Source: Catellatospora bangladeshensis
Lineage (GTDB): Bacteria > Actinomycetota > Actinomycetes > Mycobacteriales > Micromonosporaceae
Direction of reading: 5' to 3'
Assembly: GCF_016862575.1 (NCBI RefSeq)
Contig: NZ_BONF01000012.1
Location: 1-64,000 of the forward strand
Length of the DNA: 64,000 nucleotides
Part shown: positions 23,390-32,155 of the stretch, piece after piece
Layout: each line of letters begins with the position of its first letter
Position numbering within the stretch: position 1 is the stretch's first letter
The notes under the pieces: generated by a model
Seen by the model: only the letters and a program-made list of their open reading frames with translations
Databases searched by the model: none
What the model was told of the DNA's origin: nothing
Program-made: the position numbers and the translations under genes

Positions 23390-26300
23390 TCAGCGCAGCT
23401 CGTACGCCCGGATGACGGTCTGGTCGAAGGTGTTGCCGTGCGAGTCGGCGCCCGACGCCTTCAGCGACACGAAGCCGCCCGCCTTCGGGTGCACCACTGC
23501 CAGGATCCACTCCCCGCCGAACCGCAGCAGGGGAGCCTTCTTCCAGGTCTTGCCGTCGTCGTAGGACACCTGCACGGCCAGCTTGGTCACCCGGCCCGAG
23601 CCCTCGGTCTGGGTGACCGTGACCGGGTAGACGCCCAGGCCGCCGGCCTTGCCGACGTTGTGGTCGTCCAGCTTCGGCGCGAAGCTGACCGCGGTCAGCG
23701 GCAGTGACGTCATCTCCTCGGTCGCACCCGAACGGAACGTCCAGCTCCCCGTCAGCTTCGTGGTGAGCCGCGTGTCCCGCTCCAGGCCGGCGTCGAAGCG
23801 GAACTTCGCCTTGCCCGCGGCCACCCCTTCGGCGAAGACGTACGGGGCGTCGGTCGACTCGGCGACCAGCACCCCGTCGCGGTAGAGCGCCCCGTGCCCG
23901 GCGGTGATGCTGCCGAAGCCGGCCCGGCCCTGCCCGTCACCGAGCAGCCCGGGGCTCAGGTACATGATGTCGCCCTCGCGCAGCGCCGGCATGTCGCCCG
24001 GGAAGAACGGCGCCACGCTCGGCCCGAACACACCCTTGTTCCACTGCTCCTGGTAGGTGCGCCCGGCCCGGTACGTCGTGACCCCGGCGGTGTCGGAGAT
24101 GGTGATCGGCCAGTCCTCGCCCTCGGCCGGCACCTCCTCCATCACCTCGACCTGCCACGGCACATTGCCCGCGTAGTAGTCGGTGCGGGTGAACGGCAGG
24201 GGCACCGGCCAGCCGACGGCCCAGCCGCCACTGCTGTCCGGCGGTGCGAGGAAGTTCATCCGCACCCCGTTGGAGCCCTTGACGTGCGCGGCGTGCGCCG
24301 CCTTCACGCTGGCGAAGTCGCTTTGCCGCAGGTGCTTGACCACCCCGGACAGCATGCTGTCGGGGCTGTACCAGCCCAGGTTGTACACGTGCGGCGCCTT
24401 GGCCGGGTTGCCCTCCTCGTCGACCCGGGCCAGCGTGCCGTAGAGCTGCGAGCTCAGGCCGGACGCCGGCTTGGGACCGATGAGCTTGGCGAACATCGAG
24501 TCGAACGAGCCTCCGCCGATGCCCACCCCGACGCCGAAGTCGCCCTCGTCGTAGAAGACGTCATACCCGGTGAGCAGGGCGGTCGCCTCCTTGTCGGGGA
24601 TCGTGACGTCGAAGCCGCCCGCGCCCTTCGCGGCGAAGGAGACCGTCGCCGGGCCGCTGACGGTGAGCTTCGGGTACATGATCTGCGTGGTGGCGAACGA
24701 CCCGTCCCCGACCTCGTCGACCCAGCTGAAGGCGAAGTACTCACCCGGCGGCAGGCGCAGGTCGTTGCTGGCGCCGAAGGCGAGCCACTCCTGGTAGCCG
24801 TCCTTGCGCAGGATCACGGTGAAGGCGTTCTCGGCCGGGTCGCCGTCGCGCTCGGTCGCGGTGACCTTGACCGGGTGCTTCAGCTCCTCCCGGACCACGC
24901 CGAACGGGGTCTGCACCGAGACGCCGGTCGCGGTCGCGGTGACCTGGCCGCCGAGGCCGCCGGTCAGCTCCCCGCCCTGGCGGGTGTCCGCGGTCAGCGT
25001 CACCGAGGCCTGCCCGCCCGCCGGCACGGTGACCGTGTCGGCGCTGAGCGAGAAGATCCCGGCCGGGGCGGCGGTGGTCAGCGCCAGTTGCAGGGTGACC
25101 GCCGCGCTGCCGCCGTTCTGGTACGTGATGGTGCTGGTGCGGACCTCGTCGTCGTCGTGCGGCCACTCCTGCAGGCCGAACGTCACCGACGCGGGGCTCG
25201 TGGTCACCTGCTGGGTGATCGCACGGGCCACGTCCACCCGGCCGGCGCCCTGCGCGAACACCCCGATCCCGGAGACCGGCTTGGCCGCCGCCATCAGCGC
25301 GGCCTTACGCTGCGCCGGGGTCCACTGCGGGTGCACCTGGGTGAGCAGCGCCGCGGCGCCCGCCACGTGCGGGGTCGCCATCGACGTGCCGCTCAGCGGC
25401 ATGTACAGCTCACCCGGCGTGCCGAGGAAACCGTCCTTGCTGCGGGCCGCGACGATGTCCTGGCCCGGCGCGGCGATCTCCGGCTTCACCGCCCAGCCGT
25501 CGGCGCTCGGGCCCCGGCTGGAGAACTCGGCGAGCTCGTCGGACTTGGTGAACGCCGCCACGGCCAGCGCCGCCTCGGCGGTCGCGGGCGAGCTGACGGT
25601 CTCGTCCGCGCCGGAGTTGCCCGCCGCGATGACGAACAGCGTGCCGTGCTGCGCGGTCAGGTCGTTCACGGCCTGCTCGACCGGGTCGACGTCGGGCGTG
25701 TTCGTGCCGCCGAGGCTCATGTTGACCACGTCGGCCCCGGACTCGGCGGCCCACTGCATACCGGCCACGATCCAGGACTCCAGGCAGCCGCCCTCGACGC
25801 AGACCTTGCCGTCGAGCAGCGCGGCCCCGGGTGCGACACCCTTGTACTTACCACCGGAGGCGGCGCCGCTGCCCGCGATCGTGGACGCGACGTGCGTGCC
25901 GTGTCCGACCAGGTCGCGGTCGTCCTCCTCGCCCTCGGTGAAGTTCTGCCGGGCGCTGATCCGGCCGGTGAGGTCCGGGTGGCTCGCGTCGATGCCCGTG
26001 TCGAGCACCGCCACGGTGACCCCGGCGCCGTCGAAGCCTGCCGACCAGGCAGCCGGTGCGCCGATGAGCGGGACGCTCTGGTCCAGCGTCGGCTTGCGTA
26101 CGGCGTCCAGCCAGATCTTGCCCTTGCTCAGGCCGGTGCGGGTCGCCTGCCAGCGGGAGGCCAGCGACTCCGGCGTCGCCTCCGCGGCGAAGCCGCCGAC
26201 GGCCGGGAGCCGCCGCTGCGCGGTCAGGCCGGGCGCGGACGTCGCGCCGGACACGATCAGCGGCAGCGTGGACGGCCGCGCGGCCTGCACCGCGAGCAGC

Positions 26301-26629
26301 TCCGTCACGTCGAACAGCCGCTTGTCGAGCCGGTCCGCGGCGAGCAGCGGCGCGGCGTCGGACGGGATGACGTAGTGGTGCCCCCCGGCCTGGTAGCCGT
26401 GGTACGTCACGCCGTCGCGCGGCGTCACGCTGATCCGGCCGCCGCCGTGCACCGTGAGCCGGTCACCGGTGATCAGGGTCACCGACTTGGCCTGCGCGGT
26501 GGCTGGTGCGGTCCGGGCCGCCGCGGGCGCGGCCGTCTGCTGGGCTCCGGCGGCGCCTGGTGCGGCCGCGAGCAGGATGGCGGCCATCCCCACCGCCAGG
26601 AACGTTCGGGTTTTTCTGCGGAAACGCAT
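23390..26629 (-). CDS. Secreted subtilisin-like S8 serine peptidase
   Basis: A 1079-residue protein. Signal peptide residues 1-29 (MRFRRKTRTF, a hydrophobic core, then GAQQ), then a pro-region to about 185. The catalytic domain is at about 195-460, with Asp210 in VAVLDTGID, His233 in GHGTHVAST, the oxyanion Asn in VIAAGNSGAD and Ser416 in GTSMATPHVAG. The complete triad indicates an active enzyme. The C-terminal 600 residues are beta-rich modules, probably for substrate or wall binding. ATG 26629 is preceded by GGGGAGGA. This is an extracellular protease sitting among leucine-catabolism genes, which could use the amino acids it releases; that link is speculative. Confidence 0.92.
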   Translation of the reverse strand: MRFRRKTRTFLAVGMAAILLAAAPGAAGAQQTAAPAAARTAPATAQAKSVTLITGDRLTVHGGGRISVTPRDGVTYHGYQAGGHHYVIPSDAAPLLAADRLDKRLFDVTELLAVQAARPSTLPLIVSGATSAPGLTAQRRLPAVGGFAAEATPESLASRWQATRTGLSKGKIWLDAVRKPTLDQSVPLIGAPAAWSAGFDGAGVTVAVLDTGIDASHPDLTGRISARQNFTEGEEDDRDLVGHGTHVASTIAGSGAASGGKYKGVAPGAALLDGKVCVEGGCLESWIVAGMQWAAESGADVVNMSLGGTNTPDVDPVEQAVNDLTAQHGTLFVIAAGNSGADETVSSPATAEAALAVAAFTKSDELAEFSSRGPSADGWAVKPEIAAPGQDIVAARSKDGFLGTPGELYMPLSGTSMATPHVAGAAALLTQVHPQWTPAQRKAALMAAAKPVSGIGVFAQGAGRVDVARAITQQVTTSPASVTFGLQEWPHDDDEVRTSTITYQNGGSAAVTLQLALTTAAPAGIFSLSADTVTVPAGGQASVTLTADTRQGGELTGGLGGQVTATATGVSVQTPFGVVREELKHPVKVTATERDGDPAENAFTVILRKDGYQEWLAFGASNDLRLPPGEYFAFSWVDEVGDGSFATTQIMYPKLTVSGPATVSFAAKGAGGFDVTIPDKEATALLTGYDVFYDEGDFGVGVGIGGGSFDSMFAKLIGPKPASGLSSQLYGTLARVDEEGNPAKAPHVYNLGWYSPDSMLSGVVKHLRQSDFASVKAAHAAHVKGSNGVRMNFLAPPDSSGGWAVGWPVPLPFTRTDYYAGNVPWQVEVMEEVPAEGEDWPITISDTAGVTTYRAGRTYQEQWNKGVFGPSVAPFFPGDMPALREGDIMYLSPGLLGDGQGRAGFGSITAGHGALYRDGVLVAESTDAPYVFAEGVAAGKAKFRFDAGLERDTRLTTKLTGSWTFRSGATEEMTSLPLTAVSFAPKLDDHNVGKAGGLGVYPVTVTQTEGSGRVTKLAVQVSYDDGKTWKKAPLLRFGGEWILAVVHPKAGGFVSLKASGADSHGNTFDQTVIRAYELR

Positions 26630-26767
26630 GATCCTCCCCGTTCGAGCGATCAGTCCGCGTTGGACTGTCGTATATAGAGACGCCCCTGAACGGGGGATAC
26701 GTTGAGCAGTGACGTGAGTGAATGCCATGATCCGCTGAAGGTCGCCGGGGAAGCCGAGGTGGCGCGT

Positions 26768-26786
26768 CAAGATCGTGTTGATCTTG
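26768..26786. repeat. CAAGATC palindrome in the S8/HMG-CoA lyase gap
   Basis: CAAGATC and GATCTTG flank a 5-base centre. A further CAAGATCGGC occurs near 26842. These share the GATCTTG core of the repeat at 5-24. The surrounding gap 26630-26907 is otherwise promoter and leader sequence for two divergent genes. Confidence 0.5.
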
Positions 26787-26883
26787 CGCGAAGTGTTGCC
26801 CTTTTGGGCGGATAGTGCGAGTCGCACCCACAGTTGGTGCAAGATCGGCGGGGAGGGGTGGTGCGGGGGGCGTGGCGGGGGTG

Positions 26884-26899
26884 TTTAACGAGGGTTAAG
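26884..26899. promoter_or_regulatory. Candidate TetR operator before the HMG-CoA lyase gene
   Basis: TTTAACGAGGGTTAAG ends 8 bases before the start codon and shares the AACG...GTTAAG core with 21213-21228. At this position repressor binding would block initiation or early elongation. Confidence 0.5.
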
Positions 26900-26907
26900 G
26901 TGGCGGG

Positions 26908-27822
26908 ATGGGTGTTGTGCTGCCGGGGCGGGTGTCGATTCGCGAGGTGGGTCCGCGTGACGGGCTGCAGAACGAGGACCCGGTGCCCACGGGTGACAAG
27001 GTCAGGCTGATCGACGCGCTGAGCGCCACCGGCGTGGGCCGGATCGAAGCCGTCTCTTATGTGCACCCCAAGGCGATTCCGCAGATGGCCGACGCCGACG
27101 AGGTGTGGAGCACGGTCGCCCGGGACCCGAAGGTGCGCTACAGCGCTCTGGTGCCCAATCTGCGCGGTGCCCAGCGGGCGCTGGCCGGGGGGTTCACCGA
27201 GGTCGAGGTGGTGGTGTCGGCCAGCGACACGCACAACCGCCGCAACATCAACCGGGCCACCGAGGAGTCCCTGGACGAGATCGCCCAGCTCATCCCGGCG
27301 CTGCACGAGGGCGGCTCGACCGCCGAGGTGATCATCGCGACCAGCTTCGGCTGCCCGTACGAGGGGGACGTGGACCCGCGCCGGGTCGCCGGGATCGTCG
27401 ACCGGGTCGTCGCGGACGGGGCCGACCGGATCGCCTTCGGCGACACCACCGGCATGGGCACCCCGCGCCGGGTGCGCGACCTGCTGTCGATCGTGCGCGA
27501 GCGGCACCCCGACGTGCCGATGCTGCTGCACTTCCACAACACCCGCGGCACCGGCCTGGCCAACATCCTCACCGCCCTGGAGTTCGGCGTCACCGAGTAC
27601 GACGCCAGCGTGGGCGGCCTCGGCGGCTGCCCGTACGCGCCCGGGGCCTCGGGCAACGTGGCCACCGAGGAGGTCGTGCACATGCTGCACGACATGGGCG
27701 TCGACACCGGGATCGACCTGGAGAGGCTGATCGAGGCGGCCCGCCTGGCCGAGCGGATCGTGGGCCGGGAGCTGCCCTCCGGCGTGCTGCGGGCCGGGCC
27801 GCGCAGCCGCACCGTGAGCTGA
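26908..27822 (+). CDS. Hydroxymethylglutaryl-CoA lyase
   Basis: A 304-residue TIM-barrel lyase. REVGPRDGLQNE (about residues 12-23) carries the catalytic Arg-Asp pair. SASDTHNRRNINR and LLHFHNTRGTG provide the metal-binding His/Asn residues, and GGLGGCPYAPGASGN holds the active-site cysteine loop (about 236-250). It cleaves 3-hydroxy-3-methylglutaryl-CoA to acetoacetate and acetyl-CoA, the last step of leucine degradation. The genes for the preceding steps lie at 21996, 29405 and 30937. The start at ATG 26908 follows a GGTGG-type site. Confidence 0.93.
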   Translation: MGVVLPGRVSIREVGPRDGLQNEDPVPTGDKVRLIDALSATGVGRIEAVSYVHPKAIPQMADADEVWSTVARDPKVRYSALVPNLRGAQRALAGGFTEVEVVVSASDTHNRRNINRATEESLDEIAQLIPALHEGGSTAEVIIATSFGCPYEGDVDPRRVAGIVDRVVADGADRIAFGDTTGMGTPRRVRDLLSIVRERHPDVPMLLHFHNTRGTGLANILTALEFGVTEYDASVGGLGGCPYAPGASGNVATEEVVHMLHDMGVDTGIDLERLIEAARLAERIVGRELPSGVLRAGPRSRTVS

Positions 27823-28308
27823 TCGTCCCTTCCGGAAGATTCCTCGCAACCGCGTGCCGGGTGCACGCGTGACATGTGGTTGACAGGACAGCCACCAGCG
27901 GGGAGCACCGGATGTCACCACCCTCGTTCGACGAGTCCTGATCGCGCAGCGTCGACAGGGAGTGAGCATCGGTCACTCCCTGTCGCTTATCTGACTGCTA
28001 TTGCCAATCGAATCCAGGTCAATTCGGACATAAGCCGTAATTTGTATAACGGGCGGCATTTGCCTTGGCTGGAGATCGTCGTCAGACCGCGTGTCCGAGC
28101 AATGGCAAGCTCGTTGACTCCAGCGATGTCATAAATGCCCTATTTGTACGAGCCGAATCAGGTGAACCGGGCGCACGTCGACAGCTGGAGTGACCGTACT
28201 CCGGCGCGCCCCACCGTGCACATAGGCCACTACGGAAGGTAACCGTGACATCGCAGAACACTGCATCTTCACCGTGGCAATTCCAGATCGAAAGGCACTG
28301 CGATTCAC
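27823..28308. other. Gap of 486 bases with terminator and lower-GC leader
   Basis: CGACAGGGAGTGA (27953-27965) and TCACTCCCTGTCG (27973-27985) form a 13-bp perfect terminator. From about 27990 to 28150 the sequence is clearly less GC-rich than its surroundings. This is presumably the promoter and upstream region of the chaplin-like gene. No credible ORF or RNA gene is seen; a frame opening at about 28246 (GTG after GGAAGG) runs out of frame into the chaplin gene and has poor codon usage. Confidence 0.6.
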
Positions 28309-29184
28309 ATGACTGCGACTTCGCTGGGCACGTGGACCAAGACGTCCGTGAAGGTCGGCGTGATCTCCGCCGGCGTGCTGCTGGTGGGCGGCACGGGCGC
28401 GCACGCGGCTGACAACTGGAACACCTCCTTCAACTCCGGCATCGGCAGCGGCAACCAGATCAAGCTGCCGGTGCAGGCCCCGATCAACATCTGCGGCATC
28501 GCCATCGGCATCCTCGGCAACGCGAACGCCAGCTGCACCGGCGGCAGCGAGGCCAACTACGGCGAGGACGCGCTGCCCACCGACTGGAACAGCCTCGGCA
28601 ACTCGGGCATCCTGAGCGGCAACCAGGTGCTGGCCCCGATCCAGGCGCCGATCAACGCGTGCGGCGTGGGCGTCGGCGTGCTCGGCGACGCGAACGCGTG
28701 GTGCGTGGGCGGCTCCGAGGCGAACCTGCCCGGCGAGGAGCCGGACGAGGTCGACGAGAACCCGTACCCGCAGCCCTACGGCGGCGAGCCGGCGTGGCAC
28801 GCGCACCAGGGCAAGAACAAGAAGAAGAACAAGCTCGCCGCGGCGCCGCCGCTGGAGAGCGCACCGCTGGACGTGGTCACCGGCCTGCTCCCGATCAACG
28901 GGCTGACCAGCGGCCTGACCAGCGCGGTCGGCAACACCAGCGCGAGCTTCGACATCGGCGCCAAGCAGAAGCTGATGAACCAGCGCGGCCGGTGGCAGCA
29001 CGGGAAGGCCCAGGGCACCTGCGAGCTGAACTGGAACACGTTCGGCAACTCGGGCATCCTCAGCGGCAACCAGGTGTTCGTGCCGGTGCAGGCCCCGATC
29101 GACATCTCCGGCGTCGCCGTCGGCGCCCTGCTGGGCAACGCCAACGCCGCCAGCGTCGGCGGCTCCACCGCGAACTTCTGCTGA
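28309..29184 (+). CDS. Chaplin-like secreted protein with three repeats
   Basis: The 291-residue protein has a signal peptide (residues 1-34, ending GAHA-AD). Three copies of a chaplin-type module begin at about residues 36, 91 and 242. Each has the pattern W-N-S/T-x-G-N/S-S-G-I-x-S-G-N-Q, then PVQAPI, then a Gly/Val/Ile-rich strand with LGNANA, ending GGSxAN. Chaplins are amphipathic, amyloid-forming surface proteins that coat aerial structures in streptomycetes. Modules one and two contain paired cysteines; module three has one in its core and a terminal cysteine. Between modules two and three lies a proline-rich, then lysine-rich spacer with KNKKKNK. There is no sortase signal, so the protein may be non-covalently surface bound. 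Confidence 0.8.
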   Translation: MTATSLGTWTKTSVKVGVISAGVLLVGGTGAHAADNWNTSFNSGIGSGNQIKLPVQAPINICGIAIGILGNANASCTGGSEANYGEDALPTDWNSLGNSGILSGNQVLAPIQAPINACGVGVGVLGDANAWCVGGSEANLPGEEPDEVDENPYPQPYGGEPAWHAHQGKNKKKNKLAAAPPLESAPLDVVTGLLPINGLTSGLTSAVGNTSASFDIGAKQKLMNQRGRWQHGKAQGTCELNWNTFGNSGILSGNQVFVPVQAPIDISGVAVGALLGNANAASVGGSTANFC

Positions 29185-29200
29185 ACCCCGCACCACGAAC

Positions 29201-29231
29201 GAAGGGCCGGCGCCTGACGCGCCGGCCCTTC
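29201..29231 (+). terminator. Terminator after the chaplin-like gene
   Basis: GAAGGGCCGGCGC and GCGCCGGCCCTTC form a 13-bp perfect stem with a 5-base loop. Confidence 0.8.
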
Positions 29232-29253
29232 GCCGTACCCCCAAGATCCTCCA

Positions 29254-29310
29254 ACTTGCCTGGCACGTGGGGGAATGCACGCCCATGATTCGCCCATGTG
29301 CCAGGCAAGT
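29254..29310. repeat. 18-base inverted repeat before the carboxyltransferase gene
   Basis: ACTTGCCTGGCACGTGGG at 29254-29271 pairs with CCCATGTGCCAGGCAAGT at 29293-29310, with 17 of 18 matches and a 21-base loop. No T-run follows. It sits between the terminator and the operator and may be a regulator site or a remnant of a small mobile repeat. Confidence 0.6.
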
Positions 29311-29359
29311 CGAATGACCATGGCGGCGGGAGGAGGCGGGTCGTCCCACCAGGTGGTAG

Positions 29360-29375
29360 CTTAACTATCGTTTAG
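29360..29375. promoter_or_regulatory. Candidate TetR operator before the carboxyltransferase gene
   Basis: CTTAACTATCGTTTAG matches the reverse complement of the tetR-upstream site at 13 of 16 positions. It lies 29 bases before the start codon, in the expected promoter region. Confidence 0.6.
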
Positions 29376-29404
29376 GTCGGTGGTGGTGGGAGGAGAGGCG
29401 CGGT

Positions 29405-30925
29405 ATGCACGAGGGGCTGGATGAGCTGCGGGAGCGCATCGGGGCCGGCGGGGCGCCCAAGTACCACCAGGCGAATGCCGCCAAGGGCAAGCTGTTCGCG
29501 CGGGAGCGGATCGCGCGGCTGGTGGACAAGGGCTCGTTCGTCGAGGACGGGATGTTCGCCAACGCGCTGGCGCACGGGCTGCCCGCGGACGGCGTGATCA
29601 CGGGTCAGGCGACGATCGACGGCCGGGCGGTGTGCCTGATGGCCAACGACTCCACCGTGAAGGCCGGCAGCTGGGGCGCGCGCACCGTCGAGAAGATCAT
29701 CCGGATCATCGAGCGGGCGTACGGCCAGGGCGTGCCGATGGTGTACCTGGTCGATTCGGCCGGGGCCCGGATCACCGACCAGGTCGACCTGTTCCCCGGC
29801 CGCCGGGGCGCGGGCAACATCTTCTACCAGCAGGTCAAGGCGTCGGGCGCGATCCCGCAGGTGTGCGCCCTGTTCGGGCCGAGCGCGGCGGGGGGCGCGT
29901 ACATCCCGGCGTTCTGCGACGTGGTCGCCATGGTCGACGGCAACGCCTCGATGTACCTCGGCTCGGACCGCATGGTCGAGATGGTGACGGGGGAGAAGAC
30001 CACGCTGGAGGCGATGGGCGGCGCCAAGGTGCACACCGAGCAGTCCGGTGTGGGCCACTTCCTGTGCAAGGACGAGGACGAGGCGCTCGGCGTGGTCCGC
30101 CGCTACCTGTCCTTCCTGCCGTCGAACTGGACCGAGCAGCCGCCCGCGCTGGAGCCGATGCCCGCGCCGGAGACCGATCTGGCCGCGCTGGTGCCCGACA
30201 GCGAGCGCCGCGCGTTCGACATGCGGAAGATGGTCAAGGGACTGCTGGACGGCGGCGAGTTCTTCGAGATCCAGGCGCGCTGGGCCAAGGAGCTGACGGT
30301 CGGCTTCGGCCGGCTGGACGGCCAGGTGGTCGGCGTCGTCGGCAACAACTCGATGTTCAAGGGCGGCGTGCTGTTCGTCGACTCGGCCGACAAGGCCAGC
30401 CGCTTCGTGCAGCTGTGCGACGCGTTCAACGTGCCGCTGCTGTTCCTGTGCGACGTGCCGGGCTTCATGGTGGGCAGCGCGGTGGAGAAGCAAGGCATCA
30501 TCCGGCACGGCGCCAAGATGGTCTCCGCCATCAGCGAGGCGACCGTGCCGAAGATCTGCGTGGTGGTGCGCAAGGCGTACGGCGCGGGCCTCTACGCCAT
30601 GGCGGGACCCGGATTCATGCCCGAGGCGACGATCGCGCTGCCCACCGCCAAGATCGCGGTCATGGGCGCCGAGGCCGCCGTCAACGCCGTGTATGCCAAC
30701 AAGATCGCCGCGATCGAGGACGAGGCGGAGCGGGAGGCGTTCATCGCCGCCAAGCGCGCCGAGTACGAGACCGACATCGACATCGTCCGGCTCGCCAGCG
30801 AGCTGGTCATCGACGCGATCGTGGAGCCCGACCGGCTCCGCGACGAGCTCATCCAGCGGTACCGAGCCGCACAGGGCAAGGACCGTCACTTCTCACGCCG
30901 CCGACACGGCGTGACTCCGGTTTAA
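29405..30925 (+). CDS. Acyl-CoA carboxylase beta subunit (methylcrotonyl-CoA type)
   Basis: A 506-residue carboxyltransferase with two crotonase-fold halves. The N-half has the CoA-binding FGPSAAGGAYIPAFCD (about residues 158-173). The C-half has LFLCDVPGFMVGSAVEKQGIIRHGAKM and the second oxyanion stretch KAYGAGLYAMAGPGF. The motif GFMVG..VE..G and the isovaleryl-type dehydrogenase next door favour 3-methylcrotonyl-CoA over acetyl- or propionyl-CoA. It needs a biotin carboxylase (21996) and a biotin carrier encoded elsewhere. The next gene follows after 11 bases, so the two form an operon under the operator at 29360. Confidence 0.92.
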   Translation: MHEGLDELRERIGAGGAPKYHQANAAKGKLFARERIARLVDKGSFVEDGMFANALAHGLPADGVITGQATIDGRAVCLMANDSTVKAGSWGARTVEKIIRIIERAYGQGVPMVYLVDSAGARITDQVDLFPGRRGAGNIFYQQVKASGAIPQVCALFGPSAAGGAYIPAFCDVVAMVDGNASMYLGSDRMVEMVTGEKTTLEAMGGAKVHTEQSGVGHFLCKDEDEALGVVRRYLSFLPSNWTEQPPALEPMPAPETDLAALVPDSERRAFDMRKMVKGLLDGGEFFEIQARWAKELTVGFGRLDGQVVGVVGNNSMFKGGVLFVDSADKASRFVQLCDAFNVPLLFLCDVPGFMVGSAVEKQGIIRHGAKMVSAISEATVPKICVVVRKAYGAGLYAMAGPGFMPEATIALPTAKIAVMGAEAAVNAVYANKIAAIEDEAEREAFIAAKRAEYETDIDIVRLASELVIDAIVEPDRLRDELIQRYRAAQGKDRHFSRRRHGVTPV

Positions 30926-30936
30926 GAGAGGCCGAG

Positions 30937-32082
30937 ATGACCGACTTCGGGCTGTCCGAGGAGCACAGGGAGCTGCGCGACACCGTGCGCCGGTTCGCGC
31001 AGGACAAGGTCGCGCCGGTGATCGGCGACCTCTACGAGCGGCACGAGTTCCCGTACGACCTGGTGAAGCAGATGGGCGAGATGGGCCTGTTCGGCCTGCC
31101 CTTCCCCAGCGAGTACGGCGGCATGGACGGGGACTACCTCGCCCTGTGCATCGTGCTGGAGGAGCTGGCCCGGGTCGACTCGTCGCTGTCGATCACGCTG
31201 GAGGCGGCGATCTCGCTCGGCGCGATGCCGATCTACCGGTTCGGCACCGAGGAGCAGAAGCGACGCTGGCTGCCGCAGCTGGTCAGCGGCGAGGCGCTGG
31301 CCGCGTTCGGGCTGACCGAGCCCGGCGCGGGCTCCGACGCGGGCGGCACCCGGACCACCGCGCGCCTGTCCGACGACGGCACCGAGTGGATCATCAACGG
31401 CAGCAAGGCGTTCATCACGAACTCCGGCACCACGATGACCACGCTGGTCACCGTCACCGCGCGCACCGGCCCGGACGAGATCTCCTCGATCATCGTGCCG
31501 TCGGGCACGCCCGGCTTCACCGTCGCGCCCGGCTACTCGAAGGTCGGCTGGTGCTCCTCGGACACCCACGAGCTGACCTTCACCGACGTCCGGGTGCCCG
31601 CGGAGAACCTGCTCGGCGAGCGCGGCCGGGGCTTCGCCCAGTTCCTGCAGATCCTCGACGAGGGCCGGATCGCCATCGCGGCGCTGGCCACCGGCCTGGC
31701 CCAGGGCTGCGTCGACGAGTCGCTCAAGTACGCCGCGCAGCGCGAGGCGTTCGGCAAGACGATCGGCTCCTACCAGGCGATCCAGTTCATGATCGCGGAC
31801 ATGGAGACCCGCGCCCACACCGCCCGCCTGGCCTGGCGCGACGCCGCCCAGCGCCTGGTCGCCGGCGAGGACTTCAAGCGCCAGGCGGCCATCGCGAAGC
31901 TGCACGCCAGCACGATCGCCGTCGACAACGCCCGCGACGCCACCCAGATCCACGGCGGCTACGGCTTCATGAACGAGTTCCCCGTCGCCCGCATGTGGCG
32001 CGACAGCAAGATCCTGGAGATCGGCGAGGGCACCTCGGAGATCCAGCGGATGATCATCGCCCGCGACCTCGGCCTCCGCTAA
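30937..32082 (+). CDS. Acyl-CoA dehydrogenase (isovaleryl-CoA type)
   Basis: A 381-residue flavoprotein. It has the N-terminal helical domain and the FAD/substrate motif AAFGLTEPGAGSDAGG (about residues 124-139). The middle beta domain follows, then the C-terminal signature QIHGGYGFMNEFPVARMWRDSKILEIGEGTSEIQ (quoted by its blocks GGYGFMNEFPVARM and IGEGTSEIQ), where the acidic residue serves as catalytic base in most members. It oxidises a short or branched acyl-CoA to the 2-enoyl-CoA, passing electrons to ETF. The operon partner points to isovaleryl-CoA in leucine degradation. Confidence 0.9.
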   Translation: MTDFGLSEEHRELRDTVRRFAQDKVAPVIGDLYERHEFPYDLVKQMGEMGLFGLPFPSEYGGMDGDYLALCIVLEELARVDSSLSITLEAAISLGAMPIYRFGTEEQKRRWLPQLVSGEALAAFGLTEPGAGSDAGGTRTTARLSDDGTEWIINGSKAFITNSGTTMTTLVTVTARTGPDEISSIIVPSGTPGFTVAPGYSKVGWCSSDTHELTFTDVRVPAENLLGERGRGFAQFLQILDEGRIAIAALATGLAQGCVDESLKYAAQREAFGKTIGSYQAIQFMIADMETRAHTARLAWRDAAQRLVAGEDFKRQAAIAKLHASTIAVDNARDATQIHGGYGFMNEFPVARMWRDSKILEIGEGTSEIQRMIIARDLGLR

Positions 32083-32085
32083 AAG

Positions 32086-32129
32086 GAAGGGCACCTTCTT
32101 AACGCTATGCGTTGTAGAAGGTGCCCTTC
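32086..32129. terminator. Terminator made from a repeated 14-bp stem element (copy 1)
   Basis: GAAGGGCACCTTCT at 32086-32099 and AGAAGGTGCCCTTC at 32116-32129 pair perfectly, followed by TTAAC. The same arms flanking a similar TTAACGC-containing loop occur at 54524-54567, so this is a dispersed element used as a 3' hairpin. Confidence 0.75.
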
Positions 32130-32155
32130 TTAACATCACGCCGACGCCGTCCGGC

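Noticed and set aside
23894-26677. Plus-strand open frame of 927 codons opposite the S8 peptidase
   Set aside because: The minus strand encodes a complete subtilase triad; the antisense translation is low-complexity.
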